Source: an uncultured Vampirovibrio sp. (GTDB lineage: Bacteria > Cyanobacteriota > Vampirovibrionia > Gastranaerophilales > Gastranaerophilaceae). Taken from it: a stretch of DNA of 64,000 nucleotides. Position 1 is the stretch's first letter. Each line of letters begins with the position of its first letter. Below, in pieces: positions 9,751-18,991 of this stretch. The DNA lies in contig CAJTPW010000004.1 of NCBI GenBank assembly GCA_910578465.1, positions 1 to 64,000 of the forward strand. The letters run 5' to 3'. The notes beneath the pieces were generated by a model. It did not search any database. It saw only the letters and a list, made by a program, of their open reading frames with translations, and had not been told where the DNA came from. A program made the translations under genes and the position numbers.

Positions 9751-10437
9751 TTAATTAATAGTCTTTGAAATCTTGCTATGCAATTCGTTGCACAATAAAT
9801 CATTCAATACGATGCCGTTTTTGCTTGTTTCTTTGAGTTTAAAAATACCTGTCAAATTATTTATACAAACAATTTCTCTTATAATATGACTTTTGCTAAT
9901 CCCAAGTTCTTTTGCCAATGTTTTATAATTAGAAAAATCAGGATGTTCCAAATAATAGTCTAAAATCTTTGCCTGAAGTTCATTTATATAAAAGCATTTT
10001 CTGCTCAATTCCAATTTATATTCAATATTTTGAACTTCATCATATTGTGTTATTGTTTTATTCTCTTCTTTTCTCTTTCTTCGTCTTAATTTTTTATCAC
10101 GCTGTTTTTGTCTTATATATGATAGTTTTAACGATTTGGTTAAAACATCTGAGATTGCTTTTGAATATTCATTATTACCCGTCTGGTAGTCAATCATATT
10201 CAGGTAATTATAAAAACATTCTGCTTTTTCAGGATATTTTTCAAGGAATTCGTTTATTAAAACATTTCCTTTTAATCCATTGCAGTTTTTACAACATATA
10301 ACCACATTATTGGTTTCAGTTATGCCGCCCGAGCATCTTGGAATAATATGGTCATTAGTTCTTTCATTCATCAGCATAACTTTATTGCAGTAAGCACAAA
10401 TTGAACTCAAATATTTTAGTTTCTGCAAATTTAACAT
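9751..10437 (-). CDS. HNH endonuclease with C-terminal helix-turn-helix-like segment
   Basis: A 228-aa protein. Residues 14-58 form an HNH/McrA-type zinc-binding nuclease fold: C14-x2-C17, D29-H30-I-I-P, N43-N44 and C49-x2-C52 followed by NGLKG. A basic linker (RKQRDKKLRRRKRK, about 115-130) and a C-terminal segment around LAKELGISKSHIIREI suggest DNA binding. Such small HNH proteins occur in phages, mobile elements and restriction modules. It is divergent from the Fic gene at 10563, with a 125-bp gap that can hold both promoters. The exact target is unknown. Confidence 0.8.
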   Translation of the reverse strand: MLNLQKLKYLSSICAYCNKVMLMNERTNDHIIPRCSGGITETNNVVICCKNCNGLKGNVLINEFLEKYPEKAECFYNYLNMIDYQTGNNEYSKAISDVLTKSLKLSYIRQKQRDKKLRRRKRKEENKTITQYDEVQNIEYKLELSRKCFYINELQAKILDYYLEHPDFSNYKTLAKELGISKSHIIREIVCINNLTGIFKLKETSKNGIVLNDLLCNELHSKISKTIN

Positions 10438-10562
10438 ATTTTAAAATCACCCGTGCTTAATTTACCTGAATTATATCACAATATTATCAAATAACGATCT
10501 TGTTTTATTGGCAATTTAATGGCATAATAAAGGCATATTATTGGAGGCTTAATAAAACTTTT

Positions 10563-11639
10563 ATGAAAACTTTCAAATTTAATCCGCAATATACGATTAC
10601 TGCATCGATCGCAAACAACATACTTAAAATAGAACAAATTAAAGAACGGATTAAAAATCTGCCTGTTACACCGCATTTAATGGCAAGTTTAAGAGAAAGT
10701 GCCAAGCTTTCAACAACTCATTATTCTACCCAAATTGAGGGAAATAGATTAACACAGGAACAAGTCATAGATATTATTAAAAATAAAAAAGCTATTCCGC
10801 AAAGGAAACGCGATGAAAAGGAAATAAAAGGCTATTATAAAGCAATTCATTATGTTGAAAAATTAGCCTCAAAAAAATCTCAAATTTCAGAGGCTGAAAT
10901 AAAGAAAATCCATGCTTTGGTTGAAAGCGAAAATAATACAGATTACAGAAGTGGTCAAAATGTTATTAAAGATAGTTTAACAGGTGAAATTGTTTATATG
11001 CCGCCTGAAGCCAAGAATGTACCTGAATTAATGAAAGATTTTATATATTGGCTAAATAATGATAAAGAAACCCCAATATTGATTAAGGCTGCGATTGCAC
11101 ATTATCAATATGTAACAATTCACCCTTATTATGATGGTAATGGCAGAAGTGCAAGACTTTTAACCACTCTTGTTCTTCATAAAAACGGATATGACTTAAA
11201 AGGCATTTATTCATTGGAAGAATATTATGCAAGAGATTTAAAAGGATATTACGATGCTATAACCATAGGACCTTCGCATAATTACTATTTAGGCAGGGCT
11301 GAAGCTGATATTACAAAGTGGATAGAATATTTTATAAAAGGCGTAAAAGAATCTTTTGAAAATGTATATAAAAAAGCACAAAAAGAATCTGGCACAAAAG
11401 ATTTAACGCCAATATTGCGTGAATTGGATGTAAAACAAAGAAAGATTTTGCAACTTTTTGAAACCCAAAAAACAATTACATCAAATGATATTGCAGAATT
11501 TTTTAATTTTGCTCCTCGTACAGCAAGAAAACTTGCTCAAGATTGGGTTGAAGAAGGGTTTTTAATAATGACTAATCATTCCAAAAAAGCACGTAAGTAT
11601 CAATTAAGTGATGAGTTGGAAAAGAAGCTGTACAATTAA
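10563..11639 (+). CDS. Fic family protein (class II, predicted AMP transferase) with wHTH
   Basis: A 358-aa Fic protein. The inhibitory helix motif STQIEGN (55-61) lies before the Fic core, which makes it class II (self-inhibited). The catalytic loop HPYYDGNGRSAR (187-198) is complete, including the His base and both the GNGR and second Arg positions. The C-terminus (about 300-355) is a winged-helix segment, as in many stand-alone Fic proteins. The known chemistry is transfer of AMP from ATP to a protein hydroxyl. I start at the ATG at 10563 rather than 10500 because GGAGG lies at 10543-10547; the spacing is long, so the start is not certain. Target unknown. Confidence 0.88.
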   Translation: MKTFKFNPQYTITASIANNILKIEQIKERIKNLPVTPHLMASLRESAKLSTTHYSTQIEGNRLTQEQVIDIIKNKKAIPQRKRDEKEIKGYYKAIHYVEKLASKKSQISEAEIKKIHALVESENNTDYRSGQNVIKDSLTGEIVYMPPEAKNVPELMKDFIYWLNNDKETPILIKAAIAHYQYVTIHPYYDGNGRSARLLTTLVLHKNGYDLKGIYSLEEYYARDLKGYYDAITIGPSHNYYLGRAEADITKWIEYFIKGVKESFENVYKKAQKESGTKDLTPILRELDVKQRKILQLFETQKTITSNDIAEFFNFAPRTARKLAQDWVEEGFLIMTNHSKKARKYQLSDELEKKLYN

Positions 11640-11920
11640 ATTGGAATAATTTTATTTGTCTTTTGGAAATTTGTTAAATCACTAGCATATGTTCTTTGTT
11701 TGCATAATAAAGTGCAAGTTATAAGCTTTAATCTCCCCCCCTTTTTTTTTAAAACGCAAAAACAAAATTTATTATTCATTAAGAGAATATTATCAATTCG
11801 TCTACCAATTCTTGGGATTGCATATTCAAAAATAATGCTGCCGTCTTTAATATCTTTTAATTGATTTTTTGTAGTCTGATTTGTTCTAACCAAACATTTT
11901 ATGTTTGAAAGCGACATCAA
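11636..11920 (-). pseudogene. Remnant resembling the N-terminal part of a DUF2075-type protein
   Basis: This 94-codon frame contains QTTKNQLKDIKDG and IIFEYAIPRIGRRIDNILL, which look like the start of DUF2075/nuclease-type proteins. Further on comes YASDLTNFQKTNKIIPI, which resembles the conserved 'YALDL..F....K..PI' stretch of the same family. Between them the sequence is garbled near a run of seven G and ten A (minus strand, about 11737-11755), which suggests frameshifts. The family's ATPase part is absent and the frame ends against the Fic gene. I judge it a degraded end piece. Confidence 0.5.
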
Positions 11921-12070
11921 ATAAATTGTATCTTGGTAATAATGCCTAATATTTCATCTTCATTTTGGTTTGAAAATTTTTAAATAGTATTTTAAAAATA
12001 CTTTGTCATAAACATAGTTTGTTGTTTTAAAAGTAATTATTATTGAGAATCAAATAAATATCACTAGTTA

Positions 12071-12094
12071 AAAAAACATGGCGCCATGTTTTTT
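12071..12094. promoter_or_regulatory. 24-bp perfect palindrome upstream of DUF262 gene
   Basis: CATGGCGCCATG is flanked by six A on the left and six T on the right, making a 24-bp perfect dyad with no loop. It lies 36 bp before the DUF262 start codon. A possible -10 (TATCAT, 12104-12109) follows directly. It could be an operator for this operon or, because of the T run, a terminator of anything coming from the left. Confidence 0.5.
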
Positions 12095-12130
12095 GTTTTA
12101 TGGTATCATTATTTCAAAAAAGGAGAAAAT

Positions 12131-13222
12131 ATGGATAAAATTATTATTAAAAATAAAGGTAAAATTATTGAATCATTAAATGATCTAACAATATATGACG
12201 TAAATTATAATACTCTCCAAGTTCCCGTCCATGTTTTGTGCAATGATGAACGATATGTTATTCATCCGGTATTTCAAAGGCATTTTGTATGGAATAAAGA
12301 ACAAAAAAGTGAACTCATAAAATCCATTTTAAGAGGTATGCCTATACCCAATATATATACATATTTAGAGCATGATAGTGACAAAGAATTGGTAATTGAT
12401 GGTCAACAAAGGCTTACCACAATTAAAAAATTTATAAATGATAAACTTAAACTTTCTGGTCCAAAAAATGATAATTTAACAGGGTTTGATTTTTTTATGC
12501 TACCCGATAATTTAAAAAATCGCATAATGAATTACAAATTGAGCATCACACAGATAAATAATTTAAATAATGAAAGAATTTTATTTGATATTTATAGAAG
12601 ATTTAATAGCGGGGCAACAAAATTAAGTCCTCAAGAGTTAAGACATTGTGTTTGTCAGGGCAAATTCAATTCTTTAATACAGGAATTAGCAAAATATGAA
12701 CCATTCAAAAAATGCTTTGAAACTAAAGAAATTGACAGAATGGAAAAGGAAGAATATATTTTAAGATTCTTTACCTTATATGAAGATTTTGGTAATTACC
12801 ATGCCAATATGAATGATGTTTTAAACAAATATGCAGAGAAGAAAATGGATATGAACAGCCTCTCGGACGAAATGTTTACAGTTCAAACTAAAGACATAGT
12901 TCTTAAATTTAAAAAATCAGTGGATATGTGTGTAGCAGTATTTGGTAATAATGCTTTTAAAAACTGCGATAATAAAAATAGGGCGCATAAGATTAATTAT
13001 AAATCGCTATCGAAATCTGTTTATGATATGCAAATGCTTGGTTTTGCAGATTTTGATTCAGATTTAATAATAAGACACAAAGATAATATAAAGCAAAGAT
13101 ATGAGCATTTGGTTTTAAATGATGAAAATATGCGACCGTTTTATAAAAAAGCAAGTAAAAAAGCTACAATATTTAGAATTAACGAATGGAAAAAAGAAAT
13201 TGCTCAAATTGTAAACTTATAA
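12131..13222 (+). CDS. DUF262 (GmrS-like, ParB/Srx fold) protein
   Basis: A 363-aa protein. The DUF262 signature is clear: PVFQRHFVW (46-54), the ISLL-like SILRGMPIPNIYTYLE (65-80), IDGQQR (89-94), then NNLNNERILFDIYRRFNSGATKLSPQELR. DUF262 is the NTP-binding half of GmrSD type IV restriction enzymes and of several other defence proteins. The start is the ATG at 12131 with AAAAGGAG 8 nt upstream. The C-terminal part lacks the usual DUF1524 HNH domain, but the next gene (13255) supplies a zinc/HNH-like domain in trans. The two genes are 32 bp apart and probably form one unit. Confidence 0.85.
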   Translation: MDKIIIKNKGKIIESLNDLTIYDVNYNTLQVPVHVLCNDERYVIHPVFQRHFVWNKEQKSELIKSILRGMPIPNIYTYLEHDSDKELVIDGQQRLTTIKKFINDKLKLSGPKNDNLTGFDFFMLPDNLKNRIMNYKLSITQINNLNNERILFDIYRRFNSGATKLSPQELRHCVCQGKFNSLIQELAKYEPFKKCFETKEIDRMEKEEYILRFFTLYEDFGNYHANMNDVLNKYAEKKMDMNSLSDEMFTVQTKDIVLKFKKSVDMCVAVFGNNAFKNCDNKNRAHKINYKSLSKSVYDMQMLGFADFDSDLIIRHKDNIKQRYEHLVLNDENMRPFYKKASKKATIFRINEWKKEIAQIVNL

Positions 13223-13254
13223 TTAATATTTTAAGCAATGAAATAAGGTTACCA

Positions 13255-14022
13255 ATGATTTCAAAAAACATCTGTAAATTTTGCGGACAAGAAAAGAAAT
13301 TAATAAAAGCGCATATAATCCCTAGGAATTTTTATCTTAATTATAAAAATGAGAAATATTTGGGTGTTGATTCAATATCTGGAAAATTTACGATTCAACA
13401 AAGTGGTGCCTACGATAAAAATATTCTATGTGAGGATTGCGATGGAAAAATATTAGGTGAATTCGATAAGGAAGGTTACAGAATATTATTTAGTGAAGTT
13501 TATAAACATATTTTATATAGTGATAAAAATACAAAGATATATTATTTAACTTCTGAAAATTATAATTATGAATATTTAAGAAAATTTTTCATTTCAATAT
13601 TGTGGAGAGCTTCAATTTCAAATGTAAGAGAATTGGATGATGTTCATTTAGGAAAATATGAGAACATAGCTCTTAAAATATTAAAGGGTGAAGAAAAATA
13701 CAAAGATTTATTTAAAACATATATTTTTAAATATCCGAACAACGAGGATTTTAACAGATTTGTATTTATTGCAAAGAGTAAAATAGGCAATCACAATGCA
13801 TATGTAATTAATATGGCTGGATATTCTATTAATATAATTATAAATGGCAATAATCATCCATATGATAACATATATCAAATGAGAGATATGCTAATAGATG
13901 ATAAATATTTTTGTATTGTAGAAAGTAATGAATTGTATGAACGTCATTATTACAATGCAAGCTTAAAGATGCAAGAAATGTGGCAAAAAGGATTTAAACC
14001 ACCATTTGCTTCTAAATTGTAA
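13255..14022 (+). CDS. HNH-like zinc nuclease partner of the DUF262 protein
   Basis: A 255-aa protein from the ATG at 13255 (AAGG 6-7 nt upstream). The first 62 residues carry C7-x2-C10, then KAHIIPR with H20, then C59-x2-C62, the layout of an HNH/treble-clef domain. The remainder (about 80-255) is rich in Tyr, Asn and Lys and matches no domain I recognise. Following a DUF262 gene on the same strand, it may serve as the DNA-cutting half of a split GmrSD-like system. That role is inferred from order and motif only. Confidence 0.65.
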   Translation: MISKNICKFCGQEKKLIKAHIIPRNFYLNYKNEKYLGVDSISGKFTIQQSGAYDKNILCEDCDGKILGEFDKEGYRILFSEVYKHILYSDKNTKIYYLTSENYNYEYLRKFFISILWRASISNVRELDDVHLGKYENIALKILKGEEKYKDLFKTYIFKYPNNEDFNRFVFIAKSKIGNHNAYVINMAGYSINIIINGNNHPYDNIYQMRDMLIDDKYFCIVESNELYERHYYNASLKMQEMWQKGFKPPFASKL

Positions 14023-14065
14023 AATAAAAAGAGAGGAACAATTTTTAAGTAAGCTGTTATAAAAA

Positions 14066-15522
14066 TCACAAGTTACTTGCTGATTGTTCTATGCGCCCAT
14101 CTATAACAATTATTTTTGCATTCAAGTTTAGTTTCTCTTTTATTTTGGAAAGTTCAGAAAATATTACTTGAGACTGTTTGGTTTTGTGTACATTTATGCA
14201 GATAAAATATGCAGCCTTAACGTTGTCTGTACATTCTTTGTATCTTTCCAATTGCTTAACCAATCCATCTTTAAGCTTTTTGTTGGTAGAGAGTTTAAAT
14301 TCAGCGAGCACTCTGAGTTTACTACCATTTGAAAAGTAAAAATCTACAGGACCGCTACCCGTTTCTTTTTCTGGGATAACATCAATATTACAGATAGATA
14401 GAATCTCGTTAATAAAAGTATGAAAGACTTGCTGCCATGCTGTTTCAGGTTTGTATTCATGTTCATTTTTCCATAATAATTCTCTTTTTAATTTGTTGTT
14501 GTGTTGAATAAATTTTTCAAAACGTTTAATAATATATTCAATAATTTTCAAATTGTCATGATTTTTTGTAATCTTAATATCTGTTTTAATTTCATCAAAG
14601 AATTGTAATAGGCGTTCTCGGACTAAATAACCCCTTGGATCACCTTGAAAATCGTAAGCCGTTCCTTCAATCGTCTTTATGTGTTCAATGATTTGCATTA
14701 CTATATCGGAATTTTCTTTTAATATTTCATTAATTCGGGATTGTTTTTCTGCTTTTTTTAGATCAGATTTTATAATATTAGATATTTTATCGTTTATTTC
14801 TAATCTTATGGTATCATTTTCATTTATAAAACCTTCAAATATGTCTTCAAAGTCAGCATCTTTGGGTAAATCTGTTAAAATATCACGCGCAATAAACAAT
14901 ATTGGGAAATTGCGCTTTTCTGTTGCATTTGGATGCTTAGGTAATCGGTAAACCTTATCGCCCAACCAATATTGTTGTATAGGTAGCTTTAAATCTTTTG
15001 TTATAGATTCAGTAAATTCATGAATTTCTTTTAGTATTATATTTGAAGTTATATCCCCAATATAATCTGCGCCAACTCCTTCTGATAATAAACCCAACAG
15101 AGAAAAAACTTCGGCACCAATATCAGGAAATAAGCGGTACATATTTATCGCATTATCAATTATTAATTTGGCAATATTTTTCTCAACTCCCTGACCATTG
15201 GTATTATTTTTAGAATATCCAAGGCATAAACCAGCCGGTTCTTTTGCTGTCAAAAGACCCATTATCGTAGTGGCAGCTTTTTTTGGTCATTTGGTTTTTC
15301 AAGTTTCAAATAGGCTCTAATTTTTTTAGCCAAATTTTTATAAAAATCATTATATGTTTTTGAAGCGTTCTGAAAAATTTTATGTTTTGATGTTTTTAAC
15401 AAACGTGGATCGACAAATAATGGTACATCGCTGTTTATTGTTGGGTTTAACACGCCCCGTTCACTAAGTTCTTCGGGATTAATATTCATTATTTCTGCAT
15501 ATGTTATTATTCTTTTTCTCAT
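14066..15522 (-). pseudogene. PD-(D/E)XK nuclease-like gene split by a -1 frame break
   Basis: Two overlapping frames read as one protein of about 485 aa. The first (15522 to 15262) ends ...KPNDQKKLPLR, stop. The second frame carries on through AATTIMGLLTAKEPAGLCLGYSK to the stop at 14066. The break falls in a run of seven A (minus strand, 15284-15278); one more A, or a -1 slip, joins the frames. The C-terminal 130 residues contain GPVDFYFSNGSKLRVLAEFK, the D...ExK core of a PD-(D/E)XK nuclease. I do not recognise the N-terminal part (SERGVLNPTINSDVPLFVDPRLL). It may be decayed, an assembly error or read through programmed frameshifting (see the slippery site). Confidence 0.65.
15277..15285 (-). 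other. Slippery heptamer A AAA AAG in the nuclease gene
   Basis: In the zero frame the minus strand reads CAA AAA AAG CTG CCA CTA CGA TAA. A AAA AAG is the same heptamer that drives -1 frameshifting in E. coli dnaX. A -1 slip continues as GCT GCC ACT ACG ATA ATG into the long downstream frame, and the zero frame stops only five codons later. Confidence 0.55.
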
Positions 15523-15681
15523 CTATTATTCATCCTCCACCAGTTTTTGTTTCCATATTTTTGATTTTGTTTGTTATACAAGGCTGTATTCTGTTTTATT
15601 CTATTTTTTTAACTTTGCAATAATTAGGAAAAATATTTGCAGGTTTTTATAGTGGTGATAACGAAATTTTTTAATTAAAAG
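15523..15681. other. Short intergenic region, no gene seen
   Basis: This 159-bp AT-rich gap lies between the RhuM gene and the nuclease gene, both on the minus strand. No small gene, hairpin with T-tract or repeat stands out. It could hold the nuclease promoter. Confidence 0.3.
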
Positions 15682-16681
15682 TTAATTTACTTTCGCTTTC
15701 TTCTCAATCTGTTTTTGGGTTTTTTTGACACTTTCTAAGAAATGCTTTTCAACTTCAGAAAGCTCATCTTTTATTGTTTCTTTATATTTTGTAAATTCTC
15801 TTAAGGCTTTATTGTCAGCTTCCAGTTTTGAAATTGTGCCCAGATTATCTAAAAGTTCACTTCCTGTCATCTTAATAAAATCATCAAGTTTTAAAATCCA
15901 ATCTTTCATATGCATTGGAATTTGTCTTATGGCCTGTAATTCCGCAAATTCAAGATAAGCAGAGGTTATTCTGTTTAAAATATTCAATTCTTTTCCATCC
16001 AGATAATTTTTTGCAACCGTTACCTCATCCTTTTTTGGATGGTTGCCTTTAAAAACAGTTAAACCCATATTATCTTTTGTGCTATCTGCTCTTAAATAAA
16101 TAATTTCAGCTGCTGTTGGCCATGGGCTGCAAAGTGCATTTTATTTTGTACAACCTTAAAAAACATCTTTGTTTCATCCGAATTTGGATTATAATCCATG
16201 CTTGTTGCATAAATGTCCAATATTTGGCGATAAAAACCTTTTCAGATGAGCGAATATCTCTAATGCGCTCTAAAAGCTCTTTCCAATATCCGCCACCGCC
16301 TGATTGTTTTAATAAATCATCATTTAGAGCAAAACCTTTTTTCATATATTCTTTTAAAACATTTGTTGCCCAAATTCTAAATTGGGTACCTCTTAAAGAT
16401 TTAACGCGATAGCCGACAGATATAATGACATCGAGACAATAATGTTTTGTATTATAGTTTTTACCATCTTGAGCAGTTGTCAAGAAATCTTTGACAACTG
16501 AATTTTCATCAAGTTCGCCTTCTTCAAAAATATTTTTGATATGAGCGCTTACATTTTGTTTTGTAGTTTGAAATAGTTGGACCATTTGATTTTGAGATAA
16601 CCAAACGGTTTCGTTTTCAAATTTTACATCAATTTTTGTTTTTCCATCCTGGGTTTGATATATTATAATCCCATTTTCCAT
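15682..16681 (-). pseudogene. RhuM-family gene broken by two one-base frameshifts
   Basis: Frame 1 (16681 to 16106) begins MENGIIIYQTQDGKTKIDVKFENETVWLSQNQMVQLF, the standard N-terminus of the RhuM (virulence protein, ~330 aa) family. It is right as far as SSEKVF and then wrong: the family sequence (YRQILDIYATSMDYNPNSDE) continues in another frame, as if one T were lost from a T-run at about 16227. A second slip near HGQ/TAAEIIYLRADSTKDN (about 16125, missing A in CCAACAG) returns to the frame of 15682-16068, MGLTVFKGNHPKKDEV to the end. All expected family segments are present, so one or two base calls decide between a gene and a pseudogene. RhuM function is unknown. Confidence 0.8.
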
Positions 16682-16791
16682 TACATTTTTCCTTGGTTTT
16701 CAACAATTATAACACATGCTTTGTATGAAATTTAATGTGATTAATACAAAAAATAAGAGTTTCTATGATAAAATCAGGATAAGGAGCTTCT

Positions 16792-17577
16792 ATGAAAAAG
16801 ATTTTGCTGGTTTTGTATTTTTGTTTTAATCTTACATTATCTGTTTTTGCAACAGATTGGAAACAAATAGATGATAAGTTATATATAGACATAGATAGTA
16901 TTGAGTCCTATTCTGAAAGATATGAAACCGGAAATACAAGAAAGTTTTCTTTCTGGATTAAAAGTTTAAATGATAGCAGTTCTTATTTTACAAAAATAGA
17001 GAAAGCTTATAACAAGAAGATCTGGTACTTGCTATCAAAGAATATCGTAGATTGTAACGAAAAAATGATAGCAAATAAAAGCTTTGTTATTTATGACTTA
17101 AAATCACAAGTTATTGATAGCAATGAAGAATATATATACCCCGGTTCTTGGAATAGTATCGTTCCTGATTCCATTGGAGAATTATATTATTCCAATATTT
17201 GTACTTTTGAACCGGTTTCTAAAATATCTGTTCCAAAATTGTCAAATTTAAACAATGAAAATGGAAAACCAATAAATTGGGGACCATATATGCACAATCT
17301 TGAAAAACGCATTAAAAGAAATTGGAATCCCCCCAAAGATAATGCGTCAAAGCGTTCGGTTGTTATTTTTAGAATTGGCAGAGATGGCAGGCTTTTATCA
17401 ATAAAAATAGTAAAAAGCTCAGGCTCTGTTTCAACAGATGATGCAGCAAAAGCTGCTATTGAAATGACTGCACCATTTGCACCACTACCTGTTGAATTTG
17501 AAGGTAATAGCATAGATGTAGAATTTACTTTTGATTATAATGTCTTTGGAAGTTTTGGCAGGAATAAAATATTGTAA
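16792..17577 (+). CDS. Exported protein with TonB-type C-terminal domain
   Basis: A 261-aa protein with AAGGAG 6 nt before the ATG. Residues 1-21 are a signal peptide (MKKILLVLYF..., cleavage near FA-TDW). Residues 22-140 resemble the surface-adhesin E type domain (TDWKQI...YIDIDSI, C-x-n-C). Residues 165-255 match the TonB/TolA C-terminal fold: WGPYMHNLEKRIKRNW, then VVIFRIGRDGRLLSIKIVKSSG, D-A-A-K-A-A-I. Because a cleavable signal replaces the usual membrane anchor and proline linker, it is probably a periplasmic protein using the TonB fold rather than a full TonB. No exbB/exbD genes are near. Confidence 0.75.
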   Translation: MKKILLVLYFCFNLTLSVFATDWKQIDDKLYIDIDSIESYSERYETGNTRKFSFWIKSLNDSSSYFTKIEKAYNKKIWYLLSKNIVDCNEKMIANKSFVIYDLKSQVIDSNEEYIYPGSWNSIVPDSIGELYYSNICTFEPVSKISVPKLSNLNNENGKPINWGPYMHNLEKRIKRNWNPPKDNASKRSVVIFRIGRDGRLLSIKIVKSSGSVSTDDAAKAAIEMTAPFAPLPVEFEGNSIDVEFTFDYNVFGSFGRNKIL

Positions 17578-17749
17578 TTCATTATTTGCTATTTTATTTT
17601 GGAATACCGATAATATTTTGATGTGTTGTTACGAACAAATCTTTAAAGGTAAGCAAAACCCTGATTTAACAGTTGAAAAACTTTGTGAAATTGGGGATAA
17701 GAACCTAAAATTATTATCAGCATAGAATTAAAAACTTAAAACAAAACAA

Positions 17750-17782
17750 AAAGCCCTCATACAAAGGGCTTTACTTTTTTCT
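17750..17782 (+). terminator. Rho-independent terminator
   Basis: AAGCCCT (17751-17757) and AGGGCTT (17765-17771) form a 7-bp stem with a 7-nt loop, followed by TACTTTTTT. It ends transcription from the TonB-type gene region. Confidence 0.8.
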
Positions 17783-17806
17783 TGAATATCTAATCTTTAA
17801 AACATC

Positions 17807-17819
17807 CAAAAATGGACAT
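17807..17819 (+). repeat. CAAAAATGGACAT motif copy 1
   Basis: Exact 13-bp match to 31614-31626, which lies in the promoter of the WYL regulator, and 11 of 13 to 30450-30462, in the promoter of the MORN operon. With its flank it reads TCCAAAAATGGA, a short dyad. It may be a regulator site. Confidence 0.35.
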
Positions 17820-18053
17820 CTCTAAACTATAAAAACAAAAACCAACTGCAAAAGGTGCAATTTGGCTCTCTTTTAAAATAATATTTGTCTCTAAATTCAG
17901 CTAAAGCCCGCTGTAATTTAACATATAGAACAAGATTAAATTAACTATGAGATGGAGATGTTGTTTGAATAAACAAATTCAATGCCTTATTTTATGATAA
18001 ACTATATAGGAGAATAGCACTTTAATGGGTTTAAGTTATGGAGATTATATAAA

Positions 18054-18923
18054 TTGTCAAATCCTACAAGGCAACATTATATCCCCCGAGTTTATTTAAA
18101 AAATTTCACTAATGAAAATGATAAAGTATGGGTTTATGATAAACATGAGCAAAGTCTTAAAGAGCTATCGACAAAGGATACTACATTAGAAAAGAATTTA
18201 TATACAATTACTGATACTGAAGGTAATAAAGATTTTTCAATTGAAAAATCTTTTAGTGAAGTTGAATCGGCTACAGGTCCCATAATTTCAAAAGTTATAA
18301 AACAAGAAACTATTACATTGAAAGAAAAAGCCCAATTATCATTGTTTATAGCATTGTTAGAAAATCGCACCGTATTAGCTCTTGAAGAAAATAATAAAAC
18401 ATCGAGCGAGATATTAACCTGGGCAAAAAATATGAGATTGTATAATGGAGATTTTGACCATATTATTGAAAAAATGGGTTGTTCAAGAGAAGAAGCAATT
18501 GAAAAGATTAAAAATGCAAAAGTTAGTTTCAATAAAGCTACAAATCTCACGACATTAATTGATATAGCAAATACTATAGCTCAAAATTATTCAATGATGG
18601 AATGGCGTATGTTTTACGCTAAAAACAGTAATTTTTTAACATCAGACAATCCACTATTTTTGTTACCTGAAAAAATAGATAATAATTACGGATACGGAAT
18701 ATTAACTCCAGGGGTAAATAAAATAATTCCAATATCATCCAAAACATTACTATGTATTGGCGATATTGGAATTATTGCAGTTCATGGTTTAAATATGGGA
18801 GACAAACAACGGATAAGACAATTAAATATTTTAACGTATTTAAATGCAAAACGGTTTGTAATAGCAAATAACAAAGGCTTAATAGAAAATATTGTTAAAC
18901 GAGTAGAATCAAAGATTTTATAA
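18054..18923 (+). CDS. DUF4238 domain protein
   Basis: A 289-aa soluble protein. The N-terminus TRQHYIPRVYLKNFTN fits the DUF4238 signature (H-Y-I-P-x-x-Y-L-k-x-F), followed by VWVYDK and a helical middle; SDNPLFLL near residue 196 is also typical. The family's function is not known; members often sit in variable, defence-rich regions. The start is a TTG at 18054 because the only nearby ATG (18039) runs into a stop at once. GGAG lies 11-12 nt upstream, which is weak. The next gene has its own strong promoter, so co-transcription is uncertain. Confidence 0.75.
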   Translation: MSNPTRQHYIPRVYLKNFTNENDKVWVYDKHEQSLKELSTKDTTLEKNLYTITDTEGNKDFSIEKSFSEVESATGPIISKVIKQETITLKEKAQLSLFIALLENRTVLALEENNKTSSEILTWAKNMRLYNGDFDHIIEKMGCSREEAIEKIKNAKVSFNKATNLTTLIDIANTIAQNYSMMEWRMFYAKNSNFLTSDNPLFLLPEKIDNNYGYGILTPGVNKIIPISSKTLLCIGDIGIIAVHGLNMGDKQRIRQLNILTYLNAKRFVIANNKGLIENIVKRVESKIL

Positions 18924-18929
18924 ACCTAG

Positions 18930-18984
18930 TTGACAAATGGATAAAAATGGATATAATTGGATATAGATAAAAATTAAATGGATA
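18930..18984 (+). promoter_or_regulatory. Promoter of Fic gene with 10-bp-phased TGGATA repeats
   Basis: TTGACA (18930-18935), a 16-bp spacer and TATAAT (18952-18957) make a near-consensus promoter. TGGATA occurs at 18938, 18948, 18958 and 18979, that is at steps of 10, 10 and 21 bp. The copies therefore lie on one face of the helix and cover the spacer, the -10 and the start site, as expected for a repressor operator. Confidence 0.7.
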
Positions 18985-18991
18985 TTCAATT

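Larger units (their letters stand above)
17578..18053. other. 476-bp gap: possible gene tail, terminator, no full gene
   Basis: After the TonB-type gene a short frame ends in GKQNPDLTVEKLCEIGDKN (stop at 17723-17725). It looks like the C-terminus of a lost gene, but I cannot name it. A terminator (17750-17782) and one copy of CAAAAATGGACAT (17807-17819) follow. The last 200 bp hold an inverted repeat TTGAAT/ATTCAA and a TATAAT-poor promoter region for the DUF4238 gene. Confidence 0.4.

Noticed and set aside
17531..17725. 64-codon plus-strand frame
   Set aside because: Its first part overlaps the TonB-type gene in another frame. Only the last part looks like an old gene tail, so it was not called as a gene.
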